This document shows, piece by piece, positions 9,435 through 15,195 of a DNA stretch of 15,195 bases. The stretch's first letter is position 1, and every line of letters starts with the position of its first letter. The stretch lies in NCBI GenBank assembly GCA_038236965.1, contig JBBRZF010000074.1, forward strand, positions 1-15,195, given 5' to 3'. The DNA is from JBBRZF01 sp038236965. GTDB lineage: Bacteria > Acidobacteriota > Terriglobia > Terriglobales > Acidobacteriaceae. The translations under genes and the position numbers were made by a program. Under the pieces are notes generated by a model. That model saw only the letters and a program-made list of their open reading frames with translations. It did not search any database and was not told the DNA's origin.

Positions 9435-9816
9435 GGGCTTTCCTTCTCGAAGAGCCTTCGCCAAAACGCCCGGCGATTACTCTCCCGCTCGCTCAAAAAT
9501 GTCTAGGGTTCCAGGTTTTCCCAAAAGAGGGCAAACGGCAAAAACAGGAGCAGCCCCGGCGAGGCTATTCCATTTCCGCTTTCGATTTAGAAGCGCGCCG
9601 ACGGGATTCAGGTTTTCCGGAAATATTTATGTATTCAGCGCCGAAGTTCGGCCTGAGAAGTTAGCTTCATTTGCCACCCCCCTGCAACACCCCGCAGACA
9701 TTTACGCTGTTAATGCCTCAATTTCCACAACTTACGTCGTATTCCACACCTTCTCCACACAACCCATCGCGCTGCATACTTGCACTCGCGCCCCACTTGG
9801 CGCAAAGTCATCCTGT
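9435..9816. other. Divergent intergenic gap between aceB and the DnaC-like gene
   Basis: This 382-bp gap has no gene of its own; the frames open across it give low-complexity serine-, proline- and arginine-rich peptides without domains. It must hold the aceB promoter (minus) and the promoter of the ATPase gene (plus). An AT-rich patch lies near 9620-9636 (GGAAATATTTATGTATTC). A cluster of three DnaA-box-like words lies at 9721-9759 and is listed separately. Confidence 0.5.
9721..9759 (+). promoter_or_regulatory. Cluster of three DnaA-box-like sites
   Basis: ATTTCCACA (9721-9729), TATTCCACA (9740-9748) and TTCTCCACA (9751-9759) each differ from the DnaA-box consensus TTWTNCACA at one position. 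All three are in the same orientation, 58-96 bp upstream of the DnaC-like start. That they bind DnaA is inference; such short words can arise by chance. Confidence 0.3.
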
Positions 9817-10626
9817 ATGCCTGACGAAAACTCTCAAACCGGCGCTACCACCGGTGTCTCTGGCGAAGACGTTTGCCCTATCTGCAGCGGCACCGGATTC
9901 AAGATGGTCGAAGCCACCGACTCCGCCGGACGCCCCATCAAGCGCGCCCGCTCCTGCGATTGCCGACTCCGCGCCCGTGGCGGACGCCTCCTCGAGCAAG
10001 CCCGCATCCCCCGCCGCTACGAACACTGCGAGCTCTCCAACTTTGAGTTTGACGGTCCGCACCGCTCGCTCGCGCCCGCCCGCATGGGCTCTTATCGCTT
10101 TGTCGAAGAATATCCAGTAGAACGAGCGGGACTCCTTCTCATCGGCCCCATCGGCGTAGGCAAAACGCATCTCGCCGTCGGCATCGCCAAGGAACTAATG
10201 TTGCAGAAGGGCGTCCCTTGCCTCTTCTACGACTATCGCGAGCTTCTCAAAGAGATTCAGAACTCCTACAACGCAACCGTCCAGACCACGGAGATGCAGG
10301 TTCTCCGCCCCGTCTTCGAAACCGAGGTTCTGGTGCTCGACGAACTCGGCGCGGTGAAGCCAACCGAGTGGGTGTGGGACACCGTCTCGCACATCCTCAA
10401 CACCCGCTACAACGACAAGCGCACCACCATCATCACCACGAATTACAAAGACCTTCCACCCGCCGGAAGCGACGGCACCACGCAAGGCCCCGTCCGCTCC
10501 TCGCGCGAAGAAACCCTGGGTGATCGCATCGGCGAACGTATGCGCTCCCGCCTCCACGAAATGTGCCGAATCGTAAACGTCCAAGGCGACGACTTCCGCA
10601 TGAAGTACAAGAGCGCAAGCTTTTAA
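9817..10626 (+). CDS. DnaC/IstB-like AAA+ ATPase with N-terminal zinc finger
   Basis: A 269-residue protein. Its N-terminus carries a likely zinc finger, CPIC at 20-23 and CDC at 47-49. A AAA+ core follows: Walker A GPIGVGKT (110-117), Walker B VLVLDE (171-176), sensor-1 ITTN (206-209) and a downstream arginine-rich GDRIGERMRSRL stretch. This layout resembles DnaC/DnaI helicase loaders and IstB transposition ATPases. No transposase gene or inverted repeats are nearby, so a chromosomal helicase-loader-like role is more likely than an insertion-sequence one. The frame is open back to 9433, but the upstream part is low-complexity. ATG 9817 starts just before the zinc finger, though its Shine-Dalgarno is weak. 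The substrate helicase is unknown. Confidence 0.85.
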   Translation: MPDENSQTGATTGVSGEDVCPICSGTGFKMVEATDSAGRPIKRARSCDCRLRARGGRLLEQARIPRRYEHCELSNFEFDGPHRSLAPARMGSYRFVEEYPVERAGLLLIGPIGVGKTHLAVGIAKELMLQKGVPCLFYDYRELLKEIQNSYNATVQTTEMQVLRPVFETEVLVLDELGAVKPTEWVWDTVSHILNTRYNDKRTTIITTNYKDLPPAGSDGTTQGPVRSSREETLGDRIGERMRSRLHEMCRIVNVQGDDFRMKYKSASF

Positions 10627-10677
10627 CGAGAGTCACGAGGTTCTAGGATTTTGATTTTGTTTTTCGGTGCTTGGTGC

Positions 10678-10712
10678 CCCAGGTTCGCGCCGCCTGTGGG
10701 CGTTAACTTGGG
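10678..10712. repeat. Imperfect hairpin, possible REP-like dispersed element
   Basis: CCCAGGTTCGCG (10678-10689) pairs with CGTTAACTTGGG (10701-10712) over 12 positions with one mismatch and two G-T pairs, around an 11-base loop. It is embedded in GGTGCCCCAGG...TTGGGATCCC. No T-tract follows, so it is not a standard terminator for the upstream ATPase gene. From memory, hairpins bounded by GGTGCCCCA and TGGGAT are common between acidobacterial genes; I could not check this. Confidence 0.5.
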
Positions 10713-10742
10713 ATCCCACTATCCTCGCGTTAACGGGCCTTT

Positions 10743-10830
10743 CCCTCTGCATCCTCCGCGTCCTCTGCGTTAAAAGCTCTTAGATTTCCCTTCCTTTCGT
10801 GCCCTTTGTGTCCCCTTCGTGTCCTTTGTG
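10743..10830. repeat. Short 9-bp repeats (CCTCYGCGT / CCTTTGTGT type)
   Basis: Successive 9-base words of the form CCTCCGCGT and CCTCTGCGT lie near 10743-10771. Variants of CCCTTTGTGT and CCTTCGTGT lie at 10803-10830. On the minus strand they encode NAEDAEDAEG and related peptides, a familiar product of such repeats in many bacterial genomes and often mis-annotated as small proteins. They merge into the 36-bp array. Confidence 0.6.
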
Positions 10831-10965
10831 TTCCGCTTTTGGTGTTGTTCTTGGCTGTCCTTTGTGTTCCGCTTTTGGTGTTGTTTTTGGTTGTCCTTCG
10901 TGTTCCGCTTTTGGTGTTGTTTTTGGTTGTCCTTCGTGTTCCGCTTTTGGTGTTGTTCTTGCCCG
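10822..10965. repeat. Four tandem 36-bp repeats
   Basis: Units at 10822-10857, 10858-10893, 10894-10929 and 10930-10965 share the core TTCCGCTTTTGGTGTTGT and differ at a few positions (TTTGTG or TTCGTG at the start; TTCTTGGCTG, TTTTTGGTTG or TTCTTGCCCG at the end). A partial fifth copy (CTCTTGGTGTTGTTCTTG) follows. There are no unique spacers, so this is not CRISPR. A minus-strand frame would give a 12-residue lysine-rich repeat (KTTPKAEH-type) and a plus-strand frame a leucine/valine-rich one; both look like by-products. Confidence 0.9.
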
Positions 10966-10998
10966 CTCTTGGTGTTGTTCTTGATTTAGACTTCCCTC

Positions 10999-12237
10999 GT
11001 GCCCCGGCTCCCATTCACGCCCGCAGCAGACGCGGAGTTCTTCTCCGCCATCCCGGCCTCGCCCGCCGTCTTCCTTCTGCGCGGAGACGATCCCGCCTCC
11101 GAGCCGTACGTCACCAAGACCGCCAATCTTCGCCGACGCCTGCTCCGACTCCTCGGCCCCGCCGAATCCGCTTCCCGCCGACTCAACCTCCGAGACCGCA
11201 TCACCGAAATCGACTACACCCAAACCGCGTCCGACTTCGAATCCACCTTTGTTCTCTACCAGTGTCTGCGCAAAACTTTTCCCAAGACTTATGCTGACCG
11301 CCTTCGCCTGCGCCCGGCACCCTTCGTAAAATTCATTCTCGATAACGATTATCCGCGCGTCACCATCACCACGCGCATCGCCAGCCTCCGAGCCGCCACC
11401 GAAAACAGCGCAAGATATTACGGCCCCTTCGCCTCGCGCACCGCCGCTGAGAAATTCGCCAACGACTCACTCGACTTCTTCAAGATTCGTCGCTGCACGG
11501 ACGACCTCCATCCCGCGCCCGATTTTCCCGGCTGCATTTATTCCGAGATGAAGATGTGTCTCGCGCCCTGCTTCAAGGGCTGCACGGACGACGAGTACCG
11601 TGCGGAAGTCGCACGCGTCGAGCAGTTCTTTAAAACCGGCGGACGCTCGCTCCACCTCGAACTTTCTGCCGAGCGCAACCGCGCCAGCGAGAATCTGGAA
11701 TTCGAGGCCGCCGCCGCGCTCCACACGCGCCTCGAAAAACTCGCCGCCGTTCGACAGCAACTCACCGAACTCATCCGCCCCATCGACCGCCTCGACGGAC
11801 TCATGGTGCAGCCCTCCGCTCAGCCCGATTCCGTCTCGCTCTTCCGCATCGTCGGCGGAGCCATCTGCGCGTCTGTCGAGTTTCACATTCCGACGCGCGC
11901 CGCCATTCCCGGCGAACTGAAAACTCCGCTCTCCATGGAATCGCGCATCAGCGAAGCGCTCGCCACCGTCACCGTTCCCCAACTCCACTCCGCGCAGGAA
12001 TGGATGGAGCACCTCGCCATTCTCAAGCGCTGGTACTACCGCACAACCAAAGTTGGAGAATTATTCCTTGCCGACGAAAAAGGCGAGCTGCCCATGCGGC
12101 GCATCGTGCGCGGCGTCTCGAGGGTCTTCAAGGGAGAAAAACCGATGGCCGACCTGAGCGAATCCGCCCGCGACTACTGGGTCAACCGCGGCCGTCAGGT
12201 AGAGACCGACACCAAGAAAAGCGAAGAAACGCAGTAG
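10999..12237 (+). CDS. Truncated UvrC-like protein with degenerate GIY-YIG domain
   Basis: A 412-residue relative of the N-terminal half of excinuclease subunit UvrC. The GIY-YIG region is recognisable but altered: PAVFLL and YVTKTANLRRR (residues 22-47) where UvrC has PGVY and YVGKAKNLR. YYGPFASRTAAEKF (139-153) is followed by the cysteine cluster Cys166, 179, 187, 191 (with 195), matching the UvrC iron-sulfur-type ligands. A UVR-like helix pair (NLEFEAAAALHTRL) follows. The RNase H-like nuclease and helix-hairpin-helix domains of UvrC are missing; residues 260-412 are unfamiliar. Full-length UvrC (about 600 residues) is presumably encoded elsewhere. The start is GTG at 10999: an in-frame TAG at 10987 leaves no earlier option. 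No clear Shine-Dalgarno is seen. A role in DNA repair is inference. Confidence 0.75.
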   Translation: MPRLPFTPAADAEFFSAIPASPAVFLLRGDDPASEPYVTKTANLRRRLLRLLGPAESASRRLNLRDRITEIDYTQTASDFESTFVLYQCLRKTFPKTYADRLRLRPAPFVKFILDNDYPRVTITTRIASLRAATENSARYYGPFASRTAAEKFANDSLDFFKIRRCTDDLHPAPDFPGCIYSEMKMCLAPCFKGCTDDEYRAEVARVEQFFKTGGRSLHLELSAERNRASENLEFEAAAALHTRLEKLAAVRQQLTELIRPIDRLDGLMVQPSAQPDSVSLFRIVGGAICASVEFHIPTRAAIPGELKTPLSMESRISEALATVTVPQLHSAQEWMEHLAILKRWYYRTTKVGELFLADEKGELPMRRIVRGVSRVFKGEKPMADLSESARDYWVNRGRQVETDTKKSEETQ

Positions 12238-12242
12238 GAGCC

Positions 12243-12265
12243 ACTAAGCTACTAAGCTACTAAGC
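12243..12265 (+). repeat. 8-bp tandem repeat ACTAAGCT
   Basis: Two full copies and a 7-base copy of ACTAAGCT begin a few bases after the UvrC-like stop. The unit is not a multiple of three, so it is not coding-derived. Confidence 0.8.
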
Positions 12266-12272
12266 CTCCGAG

Positions 12273-12316
12273 CCAAACAACAAAGCTATACGTATATTCC
12301 GCAGTCTTGTTGTTGG
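12273..12316. other. Stem-loop downstream of the UvrC-like gene
   Basis: CCAAACAACAA (12273-12283) pairs with TTGTTGTTGG (12307-12316) with one bulged base and a 23-base loop. It might end UvrC-like transcription, but the loop is long and no strong T-tract follows. Confidence 0.3.
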
Positions 12317-12396
12317 ATCTTTGTTCTCCGGTTCGCGGGCTCTCCGGTTCTCCGGTTTCAATTGACTCAATGACTCAATGACCCAGTGACTCAATG
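12315..12396 (+). repeat. Dispersed repeat, copy A, ending in GACTCAAT octamers
   Basis: Positions 12315-12360 hold CTTTGTTCTCCGGTTC and further CTCCGGTT words. They are followed by four GACTCAAT octamers at 12364-12395 (the third reads GACCCAGT). A second copy of this composite lies at 14086-14150. The final octamer supplies the TGA stop (12391-12393, minus strand) of the 509-residue protein, so repeat and gene overlap. Confidence 0.8.
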
Positions 12397-13920
12397 TTTC
12401 CCGCTCTTTCGGAATATCACCCTCACCGCTTCTCTCCATCGCTCATCGAGTCCCAACACCTTCCACTCGATCTCCGGACGCAGATATTTCAGCAGCACAT
12501 CGGTCGTCGGATGCACATGCAGACTCGGCGCCACCAGCAACAGCAGCGGACGCTCCGGTGAAAGCTCACGTCCCGCAAAGTATCCGAATTTCTGAAATTC
12601 GCCGCGCTCATGGTGCCAACACACGCGCGCCCAATAGTCGAGTCCCTGAAGCGGCAGATGCATATCTTCATTCGCCTTCAGTTCGATGACCACCAGTCGT
12701 CCGCCGCGTGTCACGCCCAGCACATCGATCATCGCGCGATCGCTCGCCGCAAACGCTGGCACCTGCGAATAGACGCAACCGGCATCCATCTTCTCGTCAA
12801 GCGCGCTCACGTCGCGCATCACCATCGACTCCAGCCAGCGCTCAGGATTCATCCGGTACAGCGGTTCTGTGAATTTCTTGGTCATCCCGCGCGCGGCCAT
12901 CAGCCTGCTCATCAAGTCCTGCAGCAGCGGCTCGGTTTCATCGTTCAGCGGAATCTCCGCCGCCCCGCCGCCAAACGCAATCTGCTCCGCGTTGCGAAAT
13001 GTTCCCGGCACAAAACCCATATACGCGCGCGCAAAATGCAATCCATTCAAGCGGAACGAAATCTCTCCCGCCGAAAGAATCACCACCTCCGCCAGCCGAC
13101 ACATCTCCTGCACCTTCGCAATCGACCCGGCAAACCGCTCCCGCGCAGCCTTCTCGTCCGGAGCATGCACCAGCCTGGTCGCTATGTTGCCAATATCCTG
13201 TACGTCAATCGATTGCACGGCCTCCGCGCGCTCATCGATCTCGTATAACTCCCAGCGCGCCGCCTCGCGATGCAGATGCGCCATCCTCATGCGCACAACT
13301 TCCGAGCGTCCCGCCGGCACATAAAGTTTCAGCCCCTGCACGTGGACTTTGTCCGCCAGCCGTTCGCGACATTCATGCATCCACAGCACGCCCGTCGAAA
13401 GCGCGGCATCCACGCTCGCCTGCGCTTCCAGCGAATTCACCCCAACCACGGCATAGGCCGCGCTCCCATGTTTCACCAGGCCGCGCACATGTACCGGCCC
13501 AAACGAACGATCCAGCGCCGCCGCCGAGGTCAATTTCTCTACCGTCCATCCCGGCAGAGAACGTTCCAGCACCCGCCGCAACACTCGCTGATAAGCCGCC
13601 CTCATCACCTTTTTCGCCGAGGGCGTTCGCCTGTCCGCGTCGGCACACAACTCCAGCTTCGAAGGCTTCGCCTGCCCAAAGCGCATGACTTCCAGCTTCA
13701 ACACTCCGGCCTTCACCTGCGCGCCCACCACGCGCCGGACGACGTTGCGCTCCTCTGACCACATCTGCAACACGCAGCGCTCCCGCTCCGGCGCGATCGA
13801 ATACTTTGCCGTAGAGAAATCGAAGATTACCTCGCCGTTTTCAACCACCACGGCCTGCGGCGCTTCCGCCAAAAAATCCTGTATCTGTTGTGCAACCTGC
13901 TGGGCGAGAGACGAACTCAT
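12391..13920 (-). CDS. Unrecognised protein with a C-terminal PD-(D/E)xK nuclease-like domain
   Basis: I do not recognise the whole 509-residue protein. The C-terminal third fits the PD-(D/E)xK nuclease fold. It has a helix with Glu364 (RWLESMV), Asp399 in AMIDVLGV, Glu413 and Lys415 in LVVIELK, and Gln425/Tyr429 in QGLDYW, the order helix-D-ExK-QxxxY seen in RecB-like and restriction-endonuclease-like nucleases. The first 340 residues mix beta strands and helices and match no family I can name. There is no signal peptide or membrane segment. The start is ATG at 13918-13920, with AGG about 6 bases upstream. The gene is alone on its strand, convergent with the UvrC-like gene and divergent from tldD. 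The stop codon lies inside an octamer repeat, so the last residues may have been reshaped by it. Nuclease activity is inference. Confidence 0.75.
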   Translation of the reverse strand: MSSSLAQQVAQQIQDFLAEAPQAVVVENGEVIFDFSTAKYSIAPERERCVLQMWSEERNVVRRVVGAQVKAGVLKLEVMRFGQAKPSKLELCADADRRTPSAKKVMRAAYQRVLRRVLERSLPGWTVEKLTSAAALDRSFGPVHVRGLVKHGSAAYAVVGVNSLEAQASVDAALSTGVLWMHECRERLADKVHVQGLKLYVPAGRSEVVRMRMAHLHREAARWELYEIDERAEAVQSIDVQDIGNIATRLVHAPDEKAARERFAGSIAKVQEMCRLAEVVILSAGEISFRLNGLHFARAYMGFVPGTFRNAEQIAFGGGAAEIPLNDETEPLLQDLMSRLMAARGMTKKFTEPLYRMNPERWLESMVMRDVSALDEKMDAGCVYSQVPAFAASDRAMIDVLGVTRGGRLVVIELKANEDMHLPLQGLDYWARVCWHHERGEFQKFGYFAGRELSPERPLLLLVAPSLHVHPTTDVLLKYLRPEIEWKVLGLDERWREAVRVIFRKSGKH

Positions 13921-14240
13921 TCGAACCTGCGACTGCCGCAGCCAAAAGAGGCTAGCGAGGGATTAGCGTAAGAAGAACCGTGGATTGTTGCACCCTCCTC
14001 CCGCTACCCGCAAGGACATCCAACCACTCTTCCGTCAAAATTATCCGTAGCCGCGTGTAAACCCGCGCAATCCGTAGCCGCCTTTGATCTTTGTTCTCCG
14101 GTTCACGGGCTTTCCTGCTCTCCGGTTCCAATGACTCAATCTAAATGCCTCAATCGCACCTTAATCTCTGCAATAATCAATCCTTCGCCCCAACGCTCTG
14201 GTTCTTCCAGAACTGCTGTGGCATCCAATCAGGTGTGAAT
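13921..14240. other. Intergenic gap between the nuclease-like gene and tldD
   Basis: This 320-bp gap has no gene. It must hold the divergent promoters of both neighbours, but no strong -35/-10 pair was found. It contains ATCCGTAGCCGC twice, 27 bp apart (14043-14054 and 14070-14081), and the second copy of the dispersed CTCCGGTT/GACTCAAT repeat. Confidence 0.5.
14086..14150 (+). repeat. Dispersed repeat, copy B
   Basis: GATCTTTGTTCTCCGGTTC is followed by ACGGGC, CTCTCCGGTT, CAATGACTCAAT and then looser octamers (ending GCCTCAAT). It matches copy A at 12315-12396 in order and orientation, with fewer clean octamers. The two copies bracket the 509-residue gene. Confidence 0.75.
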
Positions 14241-15195
14241 GTGACTCTTTCAAACGACAAGCGCTTCTTCTTCCAGAAATACGGACTCAACGAAACCGAC
14301 ATCGAGCGTTATCTCTCCGCCGCGCTCTCTGCAGGCGGCGAATATGCCGACCTCTACTTCGAGTACCTCACCTCTACCTCTATCAGTGTTGACGAATCCA
14401 TGGTAAAGTCCGCCTCGCAGGGTATCTCTGCCGGATGCGGCGTCCGCGTCATCATCGGCGAGCGCACCGGATACGCCTACACCGACGACCTCGCTCCAGA
14501 AAAGATCCTGCACGCCGCGCGCACGGCAGCCATGATCGCCAGCGGTCCCGGCAAAACTCCGGAAGTCAATATCAAGGGAAACACGGCGCACAATCTCTAT
14601 CCCGTGCCCGAGCCGTCCATTGGCCCGGAGATCGCCGCCAAGGTCGATCTCGTCATGCGCGCCGACAAAGCCGCCCGCGCCTATGACCCGCGCATCAAGG
14701 AAGTCCGCGCCGGATACGCCGACGAACTCCGCCGCATCCTGGTCATCGGCTCCGACGGCGCTTTCGCCGAAGACGTCCAGCCTCTCTCGCGCATGAGCGT
14801 CTTCGTCATCGCCCGCACCGATGGCGACAACTCTTCCAAAGGAACCAGCGGCGGCGGCGGACGCGTCGCCCTCGACTACTTCCTGACGGAAAAGACGCCC
14901 GAACATTTTGCTTCTGAAGCCGCGCGCCAGGCCATCATTCAGCTCGACGCCATCGACGCTCCCGCCGGTGAGATGGAAGTCGTTCTCGGGCCCGGTTGGC
15001 CCGGCATCCTCCTGCACGAAGCGATCGGTCACGGTCTCGAAGCGGACTTCAATCGCAAGCAGACCTCGGCCTTCACCGGACTCCTCGGCAAGCGCGTTGC
15101 CAGCGACAAATGCACCGTCGTCGACAACGGCACCATGCCCGGACGCCGCGGCTCCATCAACGTCGATGACGAAGGCAATCCCACCTCGAACACCA
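14241..15195 (+). CDS. tldD: TldD metalloprotease (partial, 3' end outside the window)
   Basis: The first 318 codons of a TldD/PmbA-family zinc metalloprotease; the rest lies beyond the window. TldD works with TldE (PmbA) as a heterodimer that degrades unfolded peptides, and in some species it matures microcins or matures antitoxins for degradation. The zinc motif HExxxH is present as HEAIGH at residues 259-264. The block HGLEADFNRK...GLLGKRVASDKCTVVDNGT matches TldD and not PmbA/TldE, which lacks the motif. The start is GTG at 14241 with AGG 7 bases upstream; GTG at 14235 is the alternative, and the first in-frame ATG is too far downstream. A minus-strand frame open over most of this stretch is its shadow. 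Whether the partner gene follows cannot be seen. Confidence 0.9.
   Translation, partial: MTLSNDKRFFFQKYGLNETDIERYLSAALSAGGEYADLYFEYLTSTSISVDESMVKSASQGISAGCGVRVIIGERTGYAYTDDLAPEKILHAARTAAMIASGPGKTPEVNIKGNTAHNLYPVPEPSIGPEIAAKVDLVMRADKAARAYDPRIKEVRAGYADELRRILVIGSDGAFAEDVQPLSRMSVFVIARTDGDNSSKGTSGGGGRVALDYFLTEKTPEHFASEAARQAIIQLDAIDAPAGEMEVVLGPGWPGILLHEAIGHGLEADFNRKQTSAFTGLLGKRVASDKCTVVDNGTMPGRRGSINVDDEGNPTSNT

Larger units (their letters stand above)
10627..10998. other. Repeat-filled intergenic gap
   Basis: The 372-bp gap between the DnaC-like and UvrC-like genes contains, in order, a long imperfect hairpin (10678-10712), 9-bp repeats of CCTCYGCGT type (about 10743-10771), shorter CCTTTGTGT-type words (10803-10830) and four 36-bp tandem repeats (10822-10965). 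Several frames stay open across it because the repeat lengths are multiples of three. I regard none of these as a gene. Confidence 0.7.

Noticed and set aside
9433..9816. Upstream extension of the DnaC-like protein to 397 residues
   Set aside because: The added 128 residues are low-complexity, and the zinc finger begins just after the ATG at 9817.
9817..10626. IstB of an IS21-type insertion sequence
   Set aside because: There is no IstA-like transposase beside it and no terminal inverted repeats were found.
10822..10965. CRISPR array
   Set aside because: The 36-bp units are directly adjacent with no unique spacers, and no cas gene is present.
10730..11223. Minus-strand frames encoding KTTPKAEH-type and NAEDAEDAEG repeats
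   Set aside because: They are produced by the 36-bp and 9-bp repeats staying in frame and overlap the start of the UvrC-like gene; no ribosome site or domain is seen.
14250..15032. Long open frame of 260 codons on the minus strand
   Set aside because: It lies opposite the tldD gene, whose HEAIGH motif and family blocks are clear; the peptide is glycine/aspartate-rich and shows no domain.

Overview
The window is GC-rich chromosomal DNA with ordinary bacterial housekeeping genes and repeat-laden intergenic gaps. The combination suggests an Acidobacteriota genome, perhaps Koribacter-like. It includes a GH57-DUF3536 protein, a zinc-finger DnaC-like ATPase, PilZ, a complete glyoxylate shunt, and gaps filled with 8-, 9- and 36-bp repeats. 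This placement rests on gene-family impressions and was not tested by any search.

Layout. At the left edge (2-226, +) is the C-terminal end of a ParB partition protein. After an AT-rich gap comes a metallo-beta-lactamase-fold hydrolase (388-1236, +), whose stop codon abuts that of a convergent PilZ protein (1237-1587, -). From 1237 to 9434 every gene after the hydrolase lies on the minus strand. In transcription order they are aceB (malate synthase), aceA (isocitrate lyase), a GH57-DUF3536 glycoside hydrolase broken by a frameshift near 4471, an HU-family DNA-binding protein, ribosomal protein L31 (rpmE), a tRNA-dihydrouridine synthase and PilZ. Clear factor-independent terminators follow aceA, HU and rpmE. 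Promoter-like sequences precede rpmE and, more weakly, HU.

The right part is different. A 382-bp gap with three DnaA-box-like sites leads to a DnaC/IstB-like AAA+ ATPase (9817-10626, +). Next is a 372-bp gap with a hairpin, 9-bp repeats and four 36-bp tandem repeats. It is followed by a truncated UvrC-like protein with a degenerate GIY-YIG domain (10999-12237, +). An unrecognised 509-residue protein (12391-13920, -) has a C-terminal PD-(D/E)xK nuclease signature and is flanked on both sides by the same dispersed repeat. The window ends inside tldD (14241-15195, +).

How the genes relate. aceB and aceA form a glyoxylate-bypass operon, used for growth on acetate or fatty acids, next to a polysaccharide-active GH57 gene. 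The best candidates for something undescribed are the 509-residue putative nuclease and the truncated UvrC-like protein. The repeat families around them also deserve genome-wide counting. I see no CRISPR array, rRNA, tRNA, insertion sequence or prophage.
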